Positions 1 through 7,747 of a stretch of DNA of 64,000 nt are shown one piece after another. Location of the stretch: positions 124,001 through 188,000 of the forward strand of contig NZ_AAMO01000008.1 of the NCBI RefSeq assembly GCF_000152725.1. The letters are read 5' to 3'. Positions within the stretch are counted from its first letter, which is position 1. Each line of letters starts with the position of its first letter. A program made the position numbers and the translations under genes. This DNA comes from Pseudooceanicola batsensis HTCC2597 (lineage in GTDB: Bacteria; Pseudomonadota; Alphaproteobacteria; Rhodobacterales; Rhodobacteraceae). The notes beneath the pieces were generated by a model, which saw only the letters and a program-made list of their open reading frames with translations, ran no database searches and was not told the DNA's origin.

Positions 1-15
1 GGACAGCGAGGCGGC

Positions 16-990
16 ATGAGACCTTTCGATTTCACCCGACCCGACGATCTGGAGGGCGCTTGTGCCGCGGGCTTCACCGAAGGGGCCACCTTCATCGGCG
101 GCGGCACCAACCTGATCGACCTCATGAAACTCGAGGTCATGGCCCCGGCCCACGTCGTTGACGTGACCCGCCTCGGCCTCGACCGGATCGAGGACGAGGG
201 CGATGGCCTGAACATCGGCGCCACGGTGCGCAACGCCGATCTTGCCGCCGATCCCCGCGTCCGGCGGCGCTACCCGGTGCTGTCGCGGGCGCTGCTGGCC
301 GGGGCCTCCGGACAGTTGCGCAACCGCGCGACGACCGCCGGAAACCTGCTCCAGCGCACCCGCTGTCCCTATTTCCAGGACCGCGACAGCGCCTGCAACA
401 AGCGCACGCCCGGCGCCGGCTGCGCTGCCCTGGGCGGCGAGGTGCGCAATCACGCGATCCTCGGCACGTCCGAACATTGCATCGCGTTGCATCCCAGCGA
501 CATGGCGGTGGCGATGCGGGCGCTCGACGCCGAGATCGAGGTGCGCGATCCCGAGGGCGGGATGCGGAGCATGGACCTCGACCATTTCTACCGCCTGCCC
601 CGGGACACGCCGCATATCGAGACGCGGTTGGAACCCGGCGACCTGATCACCTCCGTCCGCCTGCCCGCCCCGAAGGGCGACCGGCAGATCTATCGCAAGG
701 TGCGTGATCGCGCCTCCTATGCCTTCGCGCTGGTGTCGGTCGCCGCCGTGCTGCGGATGGAGGGCGGAAAGATCGCCCATGCGGCCGTGGCCTTCGGCGG
801 GATCGGCACCGAGCCGTGGCGGGATATCGAGGTGGACGCGATGCTGACCGGCGAGACCCCCTCGGACAGCCTGTTCGACAAGGCCGGCGAGGTGCTGGTG
901 CAGGGCGCCGATGTGCAGGACGGCACCGCCTTCAAGGTGCCGCTGGTGCAGCGGGTGCTCAAGGACGTATTGTGGAGGGCCGTGGCATGA
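16..990 (+). CDS. paoB: FAD-binding subunit of PaoABC-type aldehyde oxidoreductase
   Basis: Medium subunit of a xanthine-oxidase-family molybdenum hydroxylase, which binds FAD and passes electrons between the Fe-S subunit and the molybdenum subunit. The 324 residues match the family length. FAD-loop motifs are visible (FIGGGTNLID near residue 27, TTAGNLLQRTRC near 107). The cysteine-rich insert with Cys117, Cys127 and Cys136, plus Cys155, resembles the extra [4Fe-4S] loop of E. coli PaoB (YagS), which ordinary xanthine dehydrogenase FAD subunits lack. Its stop overlaps the start of the next gene (ATGA), so the two are translationally coupled. The 2Fe-2S subunit (paoA) would lie just left of the window. 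The substrate, probably aromatic aldehydes, is inferred from the family only. Confidence 0.88.
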   Translation: MRPFDFTRPDDLEGACAAGFTEGATFIGGGTNLIDLMKLEVMAPAHVVDVTRLGLDRIEDEGDGLNIGATVRNADLAADPRVRRRYPVLSRALLAGASGQLRNRATTAGNLLQRTRCPYFQDRDSACNKRTPGAGCAALGGEVRNHAILGTSEHCIALHPSDMAVAMRALDAEIEVRDPEGGMRSMDLDHFYRLPRDTPHIETRLEPGDLITSVRLPAPKGDRQIYRKVRDRASYAFALVSVAAVLRMEGGKIAHAAVAFGGIGTEPWRDIEVDAMLTGETPSDSLFDKAGEVLVQGADVQDGTAFKVPLVQRVLKDVLWRAVA

Positions 991-3161
991 GCGTGCAACT
1001 GAAGGTAGACGACCGCGACACCGGCGAGGTGACGCAGAACGTGCTGGGCCGCGATACCGAACGGCGCGACGCGCGGCAGAAAGTGACCGGCCGCGCCACC
1101 TACGCGGCCGAGATCCGGCCCGAGGGCCTGGTGCATGGCGCCCTCGTCCGGGCGCCCGGCATGGGTCGCGTGGAGCTTGCCAACCGCGCCGAGGTCGAGG
1201 CGATGCCGGGCGTTCTCATGGTGCTCAGCGACGCCCGCATGATCCGCAACGCCGCGCAAGGCGCTGCGGGCGAAGCGCCGGTGCAAGGGGTCGAGACGGC
1301 CGCCTATGTCGGGCAGCCAGTGGCGCTGGTGGTGGCCGAGAGTTTCGAAGCCGCCGCCCATGCCGCCCGCACGCTCACGGTCACCTGCGAGGGCGCATCG
1401 AACGAGATCGACCCCGAAAAGGTCGAAATCGCCGAGGACGACACTGACGAGACGGCGCAGGGCGATCTGGAGGCGGCACTACGGGAGGCCCGCCACGAAA
1501 TCGACCGCACCTACACGACGCCCTCCATGCACTCCGCCGCGATGGAGCCGCATGCGGCACTCGCGGAATGGGACGGCGCGCGCCTGACCGTGCGCGCCTC
1601 GCTCCAGATGTTGCGCTACAACCGGGCCGAGATCGCCGATTGCCTCGGGATCGACACCGAGAACGTGCGGCTTCTGTCGCCATTTGTCGGCGGCGGATTC
1701 GGCTCGAAACTGGGGATATCCGCCGAAGCCGTGGCGGCAGCGCTCGCCGCGCGCGAACTCGGCCGCCCCGTCCGCGTCGTGCAACACCGCCGGAGCGTGT
1801 TCGAGGTGAACACCCGCCGCTCGGAAACCACCCAGCGGATCCGGCTCGGTGCCGACGCGGAAGGCAGGCTGGACGCCATCGGACACGAGGCGCTGGTCTC
1901 GAACCTGCCGGAAGAGGATTTTTCCGAACCGGTGCTCCAGGGCACCCACTTTGCCTATGCCGCCCGGAACCGCCTGCTGGTCCAGCGCACCGCCCGGATC
2001 CACCGGCCCGCCGCCGGGTCGGTCCGCGCCCCCGGCGAGGCGGTCGGGATCACCGCCTTCGAGATCGCCATGGACGAACTGGCCGACGAGGTCGGCATCG
2101 ACCCCGTGGAACTCCGGCTGGCCAATATCCCCGAGAAGGACCCGGAGAGCGACGTCCCCTTCTCGTCCCACATGCTCGCCGAGACGCTGCATGACGGCGC
2201 CGCCCGCTTCGGCTGGGCCGACCGCCCCCGCGCCGCCCGCCAGCGGCGCGAGGGGGAATGGTGGATCGGCAGCGGCATGGCCGCCTGCTTCCGCGTCAAC
2301 ATGATGATGCCCGCCGAGGCACGGGTGCGCCTGACGGCCGACGGCGCGATCGTGGAAACCGACATGACCGATATCGGCACCGGCAGCTACTCGATTCTCG
2401 GACAGATCGCGGCCGAGGCGCTCGGCCTGACAGCGGAGGGGGTCGAAGTCCGGCTGGGCGATACCGATTTTCCACCCGGCTCGGGCAGCGGCGGCTCTTT
2501 CGGCGCGGCCTCCACCGGCACCGCCGTCTGGCTCGCCTGCGCCGAGATTCGCACGGCGTTGGCCGGACGGATGGACTGCGAGCCCGGCGAGTTGACCCTG
2601 CGCGAGGGAACGGTGCAGTGCGGCAACCGCTCCCGCCCGCTGGCCGAACTGCTGAACGGCGAGACGCTGACCGGCCATGGCGAGGTCGAGCCGGGCAAGG
2701 CCGAGGACAAGGTCCGACAGGCCACCTTCGGCGCCTGCTTCGCCGAGGTGGCGGTCAGCGACGTGACCGGCGAGACGCGCCTGCGCCGGATGGTCGGCAG
2801 CTTCGCCGCCGGTCGCATCCTGAACCCCCGCACCGCCCGCAGCCAGGCGCAGGGCGGGATGATCTGGGGCACCGGAATGGCCCTCACCGAGGCGCTGCTC
2901 CACGACCGCCGCGACGGTCATGTGGTGAACCGCGATCTGGCCGAATACCACCTCCCGGTTCATGCCGACATCCCCGAGATGGACATCGCGCTGCTCGAGG
3001 AGAGCGATCCCTGGGCCGGACCGCTCCATGCGAAGGGGATCGGCGAACTGGGCATCTGCGGCTCCGGCGCCGCCGTAATCAACGCCATCCACAACGCTTG
3101 CGGCGTCCGTGTCCGTGACCTTCCCGCCACGCCCGACCGGGTGCTGGGGGGGCTGTCGTGA
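987..3161 (+). CDS. paoC: Molybdenum-cofactor subunit of PaoABC-type aldehyde oxidoreductase
   Basis: Large catalytic subunit binding the molybdopterin cytosine dinucleotide cofactor. It hydroxylates aldehydes to acids. The start at 987 overlaps the paoB stop, giving 724 residues, typical for the PaoC/YagR group. A longer reading from 816 would run through paoB in another frame and is rejected. The alpha/beta-hammerhead begins near residue 25 (DARQKVTGRATYAAEI), the glycine-rich FVGGGFGSK follows near 230, and the C-terminal KGIGELGICGSGAA carries the catalytic Glu (about Glu687). A cofactor-insertion chaperone (paoD) is expected for this family but is not seen downstream; an unassigned stretch and signalling genes follow instead. 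Confidence 0.88.
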   Translation: MSVQLKVDDRDTGEVTQNVLGRDTERRDARQKVTGRATYAAEIRPEGLVHGALVRAPGMGRVELANRAEVEAMPGVLMVLSDARMIRNAAQGAAGEAPVQGVETAAYVGQPVALVVAESFEAAAHAARTLTVTCEGASNEIDPEKVEIAEDDTDETAQGDLEAALREARHEIDRTYTTPSMHSAAMEPHAALAEWDGARLTVRASLQMLRYNRAEIADCLGIDTENVRLLSPFVGGGFGSKLGISAEAVAAALAARELGRPVRVVQHRRSVFEVNTRRSETTQRIRLGADAEGRLDAIGHEALVSNLPEEDFSEPVLQGTHFAYAARNRLLVQRTARIHRPAAGSVRAPGEAVGITAFEIAMDELADEVGIDPVELRLANIPEKDPESDVPFSSHMLAETLHDGAARFGWADRPRAARQRREGEWWIGSGMAACFRVNMMMPAEARVRLTADGAIVETDMTDIGTGSYSILGQIAAEALGLTAEGVEVRLGDTDFPPGSGSGGSFGAASTGTAVWLACAEIRTALAGRMDCEPGELTLREGTVQCGNRSRPLAELLNGETLTGHGEVEPGKAEDKVRQATFGACFAEVAVSDVTGETRLRRMVGSFAAGRILNPRTARSQAQGGMIWGTGMALTEALLHDRRDGHVVNRDLAEYHLPVHADIPEMDIALLEESDPWAGPLHAKGIGELGICGSGAAVINAIHNACGVRVRDLPATPDRVLGGLS

Positions 3162-3571
3162 CCCGGTGGCGATAGCGACCCGGGCGCGGCTGTCCGCCCC
3201 GGGCATCGCCCGCGTCACCACGGTGAACCTCTTCTGCGCCGCCGACTGTGCGGGCTTGGGAACCTCCGCGCGGCGGATTCGCGCGTGCGACCGCAGCGGC
3301 AGGCCTGCCGGCGCGCGAACCGAAGGCGGGCCATGGGTTCCCGCTGAACGCGCTCTGGTGGCTGGCAATAATTGTCGGCCTCGCCACCTGGGTCTCTTCG
3401 GGCTGCAAACGGAGCCGTCGCTCCTTGCGGTGGAATTCAGAGCAGCGCGCCTTTACGGGAACCCCGAGGGCCGTCGTTTGTCATCAGGGAAGGCTGTAGC
3501 AAAAGGGGGGCTTTGATCCCGGGCCGCATCCCGTTAGGCTTCCCCTTTCACCGAATGGTCCGAACCGCCCG
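3162..3571 (+). other. Intergenic stretch with no convincing gene
   Basis: About 410 bases between paoC and the frameshifted NepR-like reading frame. Several short open frames cross it (for example 3109-3516). They have no ribosome-binding site, no recognisable motif, and they overlap the end of paoC, so I do not call them. It may hold a terminator and promoter, but I see no clear T-tailed hairpin. Confidence 0.5.
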
Positions 3572-3726
3572 ATGACCGAAAAGACGACCCCGGCACCGAA
3601 CATCCGCTCGACCGCGACCTCGGCGCGCAGCTGAACGCGATCCGGCAGGAAAAGGTGCCGGAGCGGCTGCATAACCTCGCGCTGGACCTGCAACGACGGC
3701 TGCGGCAGGACCCGCCCGAGAACTGA
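3572..3726 (+). pseudogene. Frameshifted NepR-like small protein (paralogue of the 7516-7674 gene)
   Basis: From ATG 3572 the frame reads MTEK and then hits a stop after 20 codons. One base more after the AAAA run at 3579-3582 would give a 51-residue protein, MTEKDDPG and so on, ending at the TGA at 3724-3726. That protein contains QLNAIRQEKVPERL followed by LALDLQRRLRQ. The intact small gene at 7516 has QLNAIRREKVPEGL followed by LALARQLQARV and is 52 residues long. No alternative start codon exists in the shifted frame between the upstream in-frame TAG and the conserved core. It is a decayed copy, a sequencing error, or a case of recoding. The pattern (Leu, E-x-VP, Leu-rich helix) resembles NepR anti-sigma factors; this is inference. 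Confidence 0.55.
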
Positions 3727-3748
3727 ACCTTTCCGGCGCGACGGTGCT

Positions 3749-3773
3749 GGAACATTGGACGGCCGCACAGGTT
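3749..3773 (+). promoter_or_regulatory. Candidate EcfG-type (general stress) promoter
   Basis: GGAAC at 3749-3753, 16 bases, then GGTT at 3770-3773, about 25 bases before the kinase start codon at 3798. Alphaproteobacterial EcfG sigma factors recognise GGAAC with a CGTT-like box 16-17 bases downstream. One position of the second box differs. Its meaning depends on the stress-response reading of this locus. Confidence 0.35.
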
Positions 3774-3797
3774 GTCGGCCGCAGCAACGGAGGACCC

Positions 3798-6700
3798 ATG
3801 GCCGCAGCGCGCACCTTCCCGGTGGTCGGCATCGGCGCATCGGCCGGCGGGCTCGAGGCGTTGACACAGTTCCTGTCGACGGTGCCCGAGAATGCGGGCC
3901 TCTGCTTCGTGGTCGTCACCCACCTCGCCTCAGGGCGAACCTCGTCGCTGCCCGAATTGCTGGCCCGCGACAGCAAAATCCCCGTCACCGCCATCTCGGA
4001 TGGCGACAGGCTGCAACCGGATCACGTTCACGTGCTGCCGCCGGACGCGATCGCCACGGTCGCCGACGGCCGCCTGCGGCTGACCCCGCAGACCCCGGAC
4101 AGACCCGAGCGGCGGCCGATCGACATTCTCCTCGGCTCGATGGCAGAATCGCTTGGCGAATACGCCGTCGGCGTGATCCTGTCGGGCCGGGACGGCGACG
4201 GCACGCTGGGGCTGAAGGCCATCAAGAGCGCCGGGGGGCTGACCCTGGCGCAGGTGGCGGACGGCTCGGCGCCCGCCGTCGACGAGATGCCGGAAAGCGC
4301 CCGTTCGGCCGGCATCGTGGATCTGTCCCTTCCCGCCGAGGAAATGGCGCCGCGCCTCGCCGCGCTGGTTGCAGATTTCGGCAAGCTGGGCCAGCTCGAG
4401 AGCGCGGGGCAACCGGACGACCTCGGCGACCGGCTTCCCGAGATCGCGGCCATTCTCGAACGTCACTCCGGGCATGACTTCTCGGGGTACAAGCCCGCCA
4501 CCTTCCTGCGCCGCATCCGGCGGCGGATGCAGATCGTTCAGTCGGACTCGGCCGAGGATTACGTCGCGCGGATGCGCGCCTCCTCCGGCGAACCGGCGGC
4601 CCTGTTTCGCGACCTGCTGATCGGCGTCACCGCCTTCTTCCGGGATCCCGAGGCCTTCCGCACGCTGAGCAGCCGGGCGCTGTCGGAGCTCGTCGCGGCC
4701 GAACCCCGCCGCGAGGTCCGCGTCTGGATCCCCGGCTGCGCCACGGGCGAGGAGGTGTATTCCATCGCCATGCTCCTGCGCGAGGCCGCGGACGACCTCG
4801 CCGAACCACCCCGGTTCCGGATCTTCGCCACCGATATCAACGAAGCGGCCCTCTCGGTCGCCCGCGCGGGGCGCTATCCCCATGCACTGATGAGCGGCGT
4901 GAGCGAAGAACGACGCGCGCGCTTTTTCCACCGCGACGGCGAAGGCTGGCAGGTGCGCAAGGAGCTGCGCGAGGCCTGCGTCTTCTCGCCCCACTCGCTG
5001 CTGCGCGACCCGCCCTTTTCGCGGATGGACCTGGTGTCCTGCCGCAACCTGCTGATCTATTTCGGCCCCGAAACGCAGCGCAAGGTGCTGCCCGCCCTGC
5101 ATTACGCCCTGCGGCCCGGGGGGTTCCTGTTCCTCGGAACGGCCGAGGGGATCGGCAGGCACGACCACCTGTTCGAGACGGTGGACAAGCGCCAGCGCCT
5201 GTTCCGTGCCCGCGAGGGGCGCCGCCGCGCCATGCCCTCTGCCGGAGATTTCGACGGCCTCGGCCCGACGTCCCGCGCCGGGTCCTCTCCGCCGCTGCGC
5301 CACGCGGTCGAGGCGCGGGTGCTGGAACGCTACGCGCCACCGCACGTCGTCGTAGACGGCGATGGCGAGGTGCTGCATTTCTCGGCACGCACCGGCCGAT
5401 TTCTCGAAGCGCCCGCCGGCCTGCCGAGCCGCAACCTGATGTCCATCGCCCGCCGCGGTCTGCGCGCCGACATCTCGGCGACCCTGGCCGAGACGCAGCT
5501 GACCGGCCGCCCGGCGCACCGCACCGGCCTGGTGATGGCCGAGGAGGACGAGGACGGCCCGCCCCGTCCCGTGTCGATCACCGCCGAGCCGCTGACCATT
5601 GGCGGCGACAGCCCGCAGTTCCTCGTCCTCTTCACCCCGGCGCCCGAGCCGCCCGAAAGCGACGGCAGCGACGCCCCCGCGCTGACCGCGCATCTCGAGG
5701 CGGAGCTTCGCACAACGCGCGACCGGCTCCAGACCTCGACCGAGGAATACGAGACTGCGCTCGAGGAACTCAAGGCCACCAACGAGGAACTGCACGCGGT
5801 CAACGAAGAGGCGCAGTCCACCAACGAAGAGCTTGAGGCCAGCCAGGAGGAGATGCAGTCCCTGAACGAGGAACTGGCCACCATCAATGCCGAGCTTTCG
5901 GACAAGATCGAGGGGCTCGACCGTGCCAACGCCGATCTTCAGAACCTCTTCGACAGCTCCCGCGTGGCGACCGTCTTCCTCGACCATGACCTCACGATCC
6001 GCAACTACACACCGACGGCCTCGACCTTCTTCAATCTTCGTGCGGCCGATGTGGGGCGGCCCCTGACGGATCTGGCCAGCCGCCTCGACTATCCCGAATT
6101 CTCCAGCCACCTCGCGCAGGTGCTCGAGACCGGGAAGCAGGTCGAGCATCAGCTGTCGCGCGATGCCGACGGCCGGCACCATGTCGCCCGGCTGTTTCCC
6201 TACCGTTACGGTGACGACAGCATCCGCGGCGTGGTCGTGACCTTCCTCGACGTAACCGGCCTGGCCGAGGCGGAGGCGCGGCAGGAGGTGCTGATCTCGG
6301 AACTCAACCACCGGGTGAAGAACATCCTCGGCGTGGTGGTCAGCGTCGCCACCCGCACGCGCCAGTCCAGCGACACGTTCGAAGGCTACTACGAGGTGCT
6401 TCTCGGGCGGCTCTACGCGCTCGGCCGGTCCTACGGGATCCTGTCGAAACGCAACTGGGTTTCGGTGGGGTTGAAGGACATCGTCGCCCAGGAAGTGCAG
6501 GCGCACGGGCCCGAGCGATTCGACATCGACGGCGAGGCGGTGATGCTCGACCCGATGCGCAGCCTCGCCCTCGGCATCGTGCTGCACGAGCTGATGACAA
6601 ATGCGCTGAAATACGGCGCGCTGTCCGATGCCGAGGGTCGGGTCGCGATCACCTGGCGTATCGAGGCGGACACGCTGGTGCTGGACTGGACCGAGAGCGG

Positions 6701-6869
6701 CGGCCCCAAAGTCGCCCCCCCGCGCGAGGGGGGGTTCGGCCTCAGCCTGATCGAAGGGCAGATCGGCTATCAACTGGGGGGCCGCGTCGAACGTAAGTTC
6801 GCACCCGCTGGTCTGACCCTGCGCCTGCATGTACCCTTGACGAACACACCAGCCACGAAGGAGGAATGA
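3798..6869 (+). CDS. CheB-CheR-PAS-HWE hybrid sensor histidine kinase
   Basis: A 1023-residue multidomain signalling protein. The start at 3798 is chosen because AGGAGGA-type Shine-Dalgarno (CGGAGGACCC) precedes it; an upstream ATG at 3744 lacks one. Domain order: CheB-type methylesterase (residues about 5-190, GIGASAGG Ser, THLASG His and SGRDGDG Asp forming the triad), CheR-type methyltransferase (about 215-480, WIPGCATGEEVYS and SCRNLLIYF), a Glu-rich coiled coil (about 633-714), a PAS domain (about 715-830), and an HWE/HisKA_2 kinase with phospho-acceptor His838 in ELNHRVKN. The ATPase region carries HELMTNALKYG and DWTESGGP, the defining H, W and E. No transmembrane segment is seen, so it is cytoplasmic. 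The receiver gene starts one base after its stop, so it is the likely phosphoryl acceptor. Confidence 0.92.
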   Translation: MAAARTFPVVGIGASAGGLEALTQFLSTVPENAGLCFVVVTHLASGRTSSLPELLARDSKIPVTAISDGDRLQPDHVHVLPPDAIATVADGRLRLTPQTPDRPERRPIDILLGSMAESLGEYAVGVILSGRDGDGTLGLKAIKSAGGLTLAQVADGSAPAVDEMPESARSAGIVDLSLPAEEMAPRLAALVADFGKLGQLESAGQPDDLGDRLPEIAAILERHSGHDFSGYKPATFLRRIRRRMQIVQSDSAEDYVARMRASSGEPAALFRDLLIGVTAFFRDPEAFRTLSSRALSELVAAEPRREVRVWIPGCATGEEVYSIAMLLREAADDLAEPPRFRIFATDINEAALSVARAGRYPHALMSGVSEERRARFFHRDGEGWQVRKELREACVFSPHSLLRDPPFSRMDLVSCRNLLIYFGPETQRKVLPALHYALRPGGFLFLGTAEGIGRHDHLFETVDKRQRLFRAREGRRRAMPSAGDFDGLGPTSRAGSSPPLRHAVEARVLERYAPPHVVVDGDGEVLHFSARTGRFLEAPAGLPSRNLMSIARRGLRADISATLAETQLTGRPAHRTGLVMAEEDEDGPPRPVSITAEPLTIGGDSPQFLVLFTPAPEPPESDGSDAPALTAHLEAELRTTRDRLQTSTEEYETALEELKATNEELHAVNEEAQSTNEELEASQEEMQSLNEELATINAELSDKIEGLDRANADLQNLFDSSRVATVFLDHDLTIRNYTPTASTFFNLRAADVGRPLTDLASRLDYPEFSSHLAQVLETGKQVEHQLSRDADGRHHVARLFPYRYGDDSIRGVVVTFLDVTGLAEAEARQEVLISELNHRVKNILGVVVSVATRTRQSSDTFEGYYEVLLGRLYALGRSYGILSKRNWVSVGLKDIVAQEVQAHGPERFDIDGEAVMLDPMRSLALGIVLHELMTNALKYGALSDAEGRVAITWRIEADTLVLDWTESGGPKVAPPREGGFGLSLIEGQIGYQLGGRVERKFAPAGLTLRLHVPLTNTPATKEE

Positions 6870-6870
6870 C

Positions 6871-7254
6871 ATGGCTCTTGTCCTGCTGGTCGAGGACGAA
6901 TGGCTGATCGCCCAGGACCATGCCGCGGTCCTGCGCAATGCCGGGCATCAGGTGGCTGGCCCCTTTCGCGACAGCGATACCGCGCTGGCCGAGATTTCGG
7001 CCGCGCCGCCCGACCTTGCCCTGCTCGACGTCCGGCTGGATCATCACACCAGCATTCCCGTGGCCACCGAGCTGAAGGAACAGGAGATTCCCTTCGCTTT
7101 CGTGACCGGGCTGGAGGGGGCCGACATTCCGGACCAGTTCGATGACGTGCCGCTCTTGGCCAAGCCCGTGGGGCCCGAGCATCTTCTGGATGTCATCGCC
7201 CGGTTGCGGGACGACCCGTCCCGCCGCAGGTCGGGGCAGTCATCCGGAACCTGA
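6871..7254 (+). CDS. Single-domain response regulator
   Basis: A 127-residue CheY-like receiver with no output domain. The acidic pocket is LLVEDEW, the phospho-acceptor is Asp53 in LALLDVRL, and the conserved lysine sits in LLAKPVGPEH near residue 95. The start follows the kinase stop by one base and has its own site (AAGGAGGAATGAC), so it is co-transcribed with the HWE kinase. Small receivers of this kind next to HWE kinases usually act as phosphate shuttles or sinks in alphaproteobacterial stress phosphorelays. That role is inferred here. Confidence 0.85.
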   Translation: MALVLLVEDEWLIAQDHAAVLRNAGHQVAGPFRDSDTALAEISAAPPDLALLDVRLDHHTSIPVATELKEQEIPFAFVTGLEGADIPDQFDDVPLLAKPVGPEHLLDVIARLRDDPSRRRSGQSSGT

Positions 7255-7348
7255 TCCTTCTCTGCGGCGCTGCCGATGCTCAGCGAAACCCTGCCGAACC
7301 CCAGGCTCGCGCCTCCGCGCGTATTCATCCCGCCCTTGCCGCCCATGG

Positions 7349-7383
7349 CCTCGGAACATTTGCAGGCGGACCCTGTTCCGAGG
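7349..7383. repeat. Perfect 10-bp inverted repeat upstream of the NepR-like gene
   Basis: CCTCGGAACA at 7349-7358 and its exact reverse complement TGTTCCGAGG at 7374-7383 are separated by 15 bases. No T-run follows, so it is not an ordinary terminator. Each arm contains GGAAC, the -35 word of EcfG promoters. Read rightward it gives GGAAC-N16-TGTT. It could be an operator, an RNA hairpin, or a pair of opposed promoters. Confidence 0.45.
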
Positions 7384-7515
7384 GTGAACGGAGCCCGTAA
7401 CCGGCCGGGCGACCGGCGGGCGCCGACCGGAGCCATCCGGCTGGTATTGAGGGTCGGGAGGGTGATCCACTCCGCGCCGGGCCACGTAACCCGGGTATAT
7501 TGAACCAGCGGTGCA

Positions 7516-7674
7516 ATGCCGATGACCGATAACGACGAGCGAGAGCGCCGCGCGCGGCGCGCCGAGGCCGAGTTGAAGGCGCAGCTGAACGCGATTCGGC
7601 GCGAGAAGGTGCCGGAAGGTCTTCTGGCGCTCGCGCGGCAGTTGCAGGCGCGAGTATCTGCACAACGCGGTTGA
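7516..7674 (+). CDS. NepR-like small protein (putative anti-sigma partner)
   Basis: A 52-residue protein too short for routine gene calling. It starts MPMTDNDERERR, continues through a charged Arg/Glu/Ala helix, and ends in QLNAIRREKVPEGLLALARQ and a short basic tail. NepR anti-sigma factors have the same plan: a disordered N-terminus, helix 1 with a conserved Leu, a short E-x-VP-x linker, then a Leu-rich helix 2. The core recurs at 3572-3726 in a frameshifted copy, which argues for real coding. It lies 73 bases upstream of a receiver with a sigma-2-like tail, the kind of domain NepR binds in PhyR. ATG at 7516 or 7522 could be used. The function is an inference from pattern and context, not from close identity. 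Confidence 0.6.
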   Translation: MPMTDNDERERRARRAEAELKAQLNAIRREKVPEGLLALARQLQARVSAQRG

Positions 7675-7747
7675 AACGCGCGGGGCATTGCCGATAACTG
7701 CCGGCTCGCGGCTTGCCCGGAAAAGAGCCTGTGCTATCCTAAAGCCC

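Noticed and set aside
816..986. Upstream extension of the molybdenum subunit
   Set aside because: It would overlap paoB in another frame; ATG 987 overlaps the paoB stop in the classic coupled way and starts the family sequence.
3109..3516. 135-codon open frame after paoC
   Set aside because: Overlaps the paoC end, with no binding site or recognisable motif; probably non-coding.
3930..6938. 1002-codon minus-strand open frame
   Set aside because: Lies opposite the CheB-CheR-HWE kinase, whose domains are unmistakable; the antisense protein is low-complexity.
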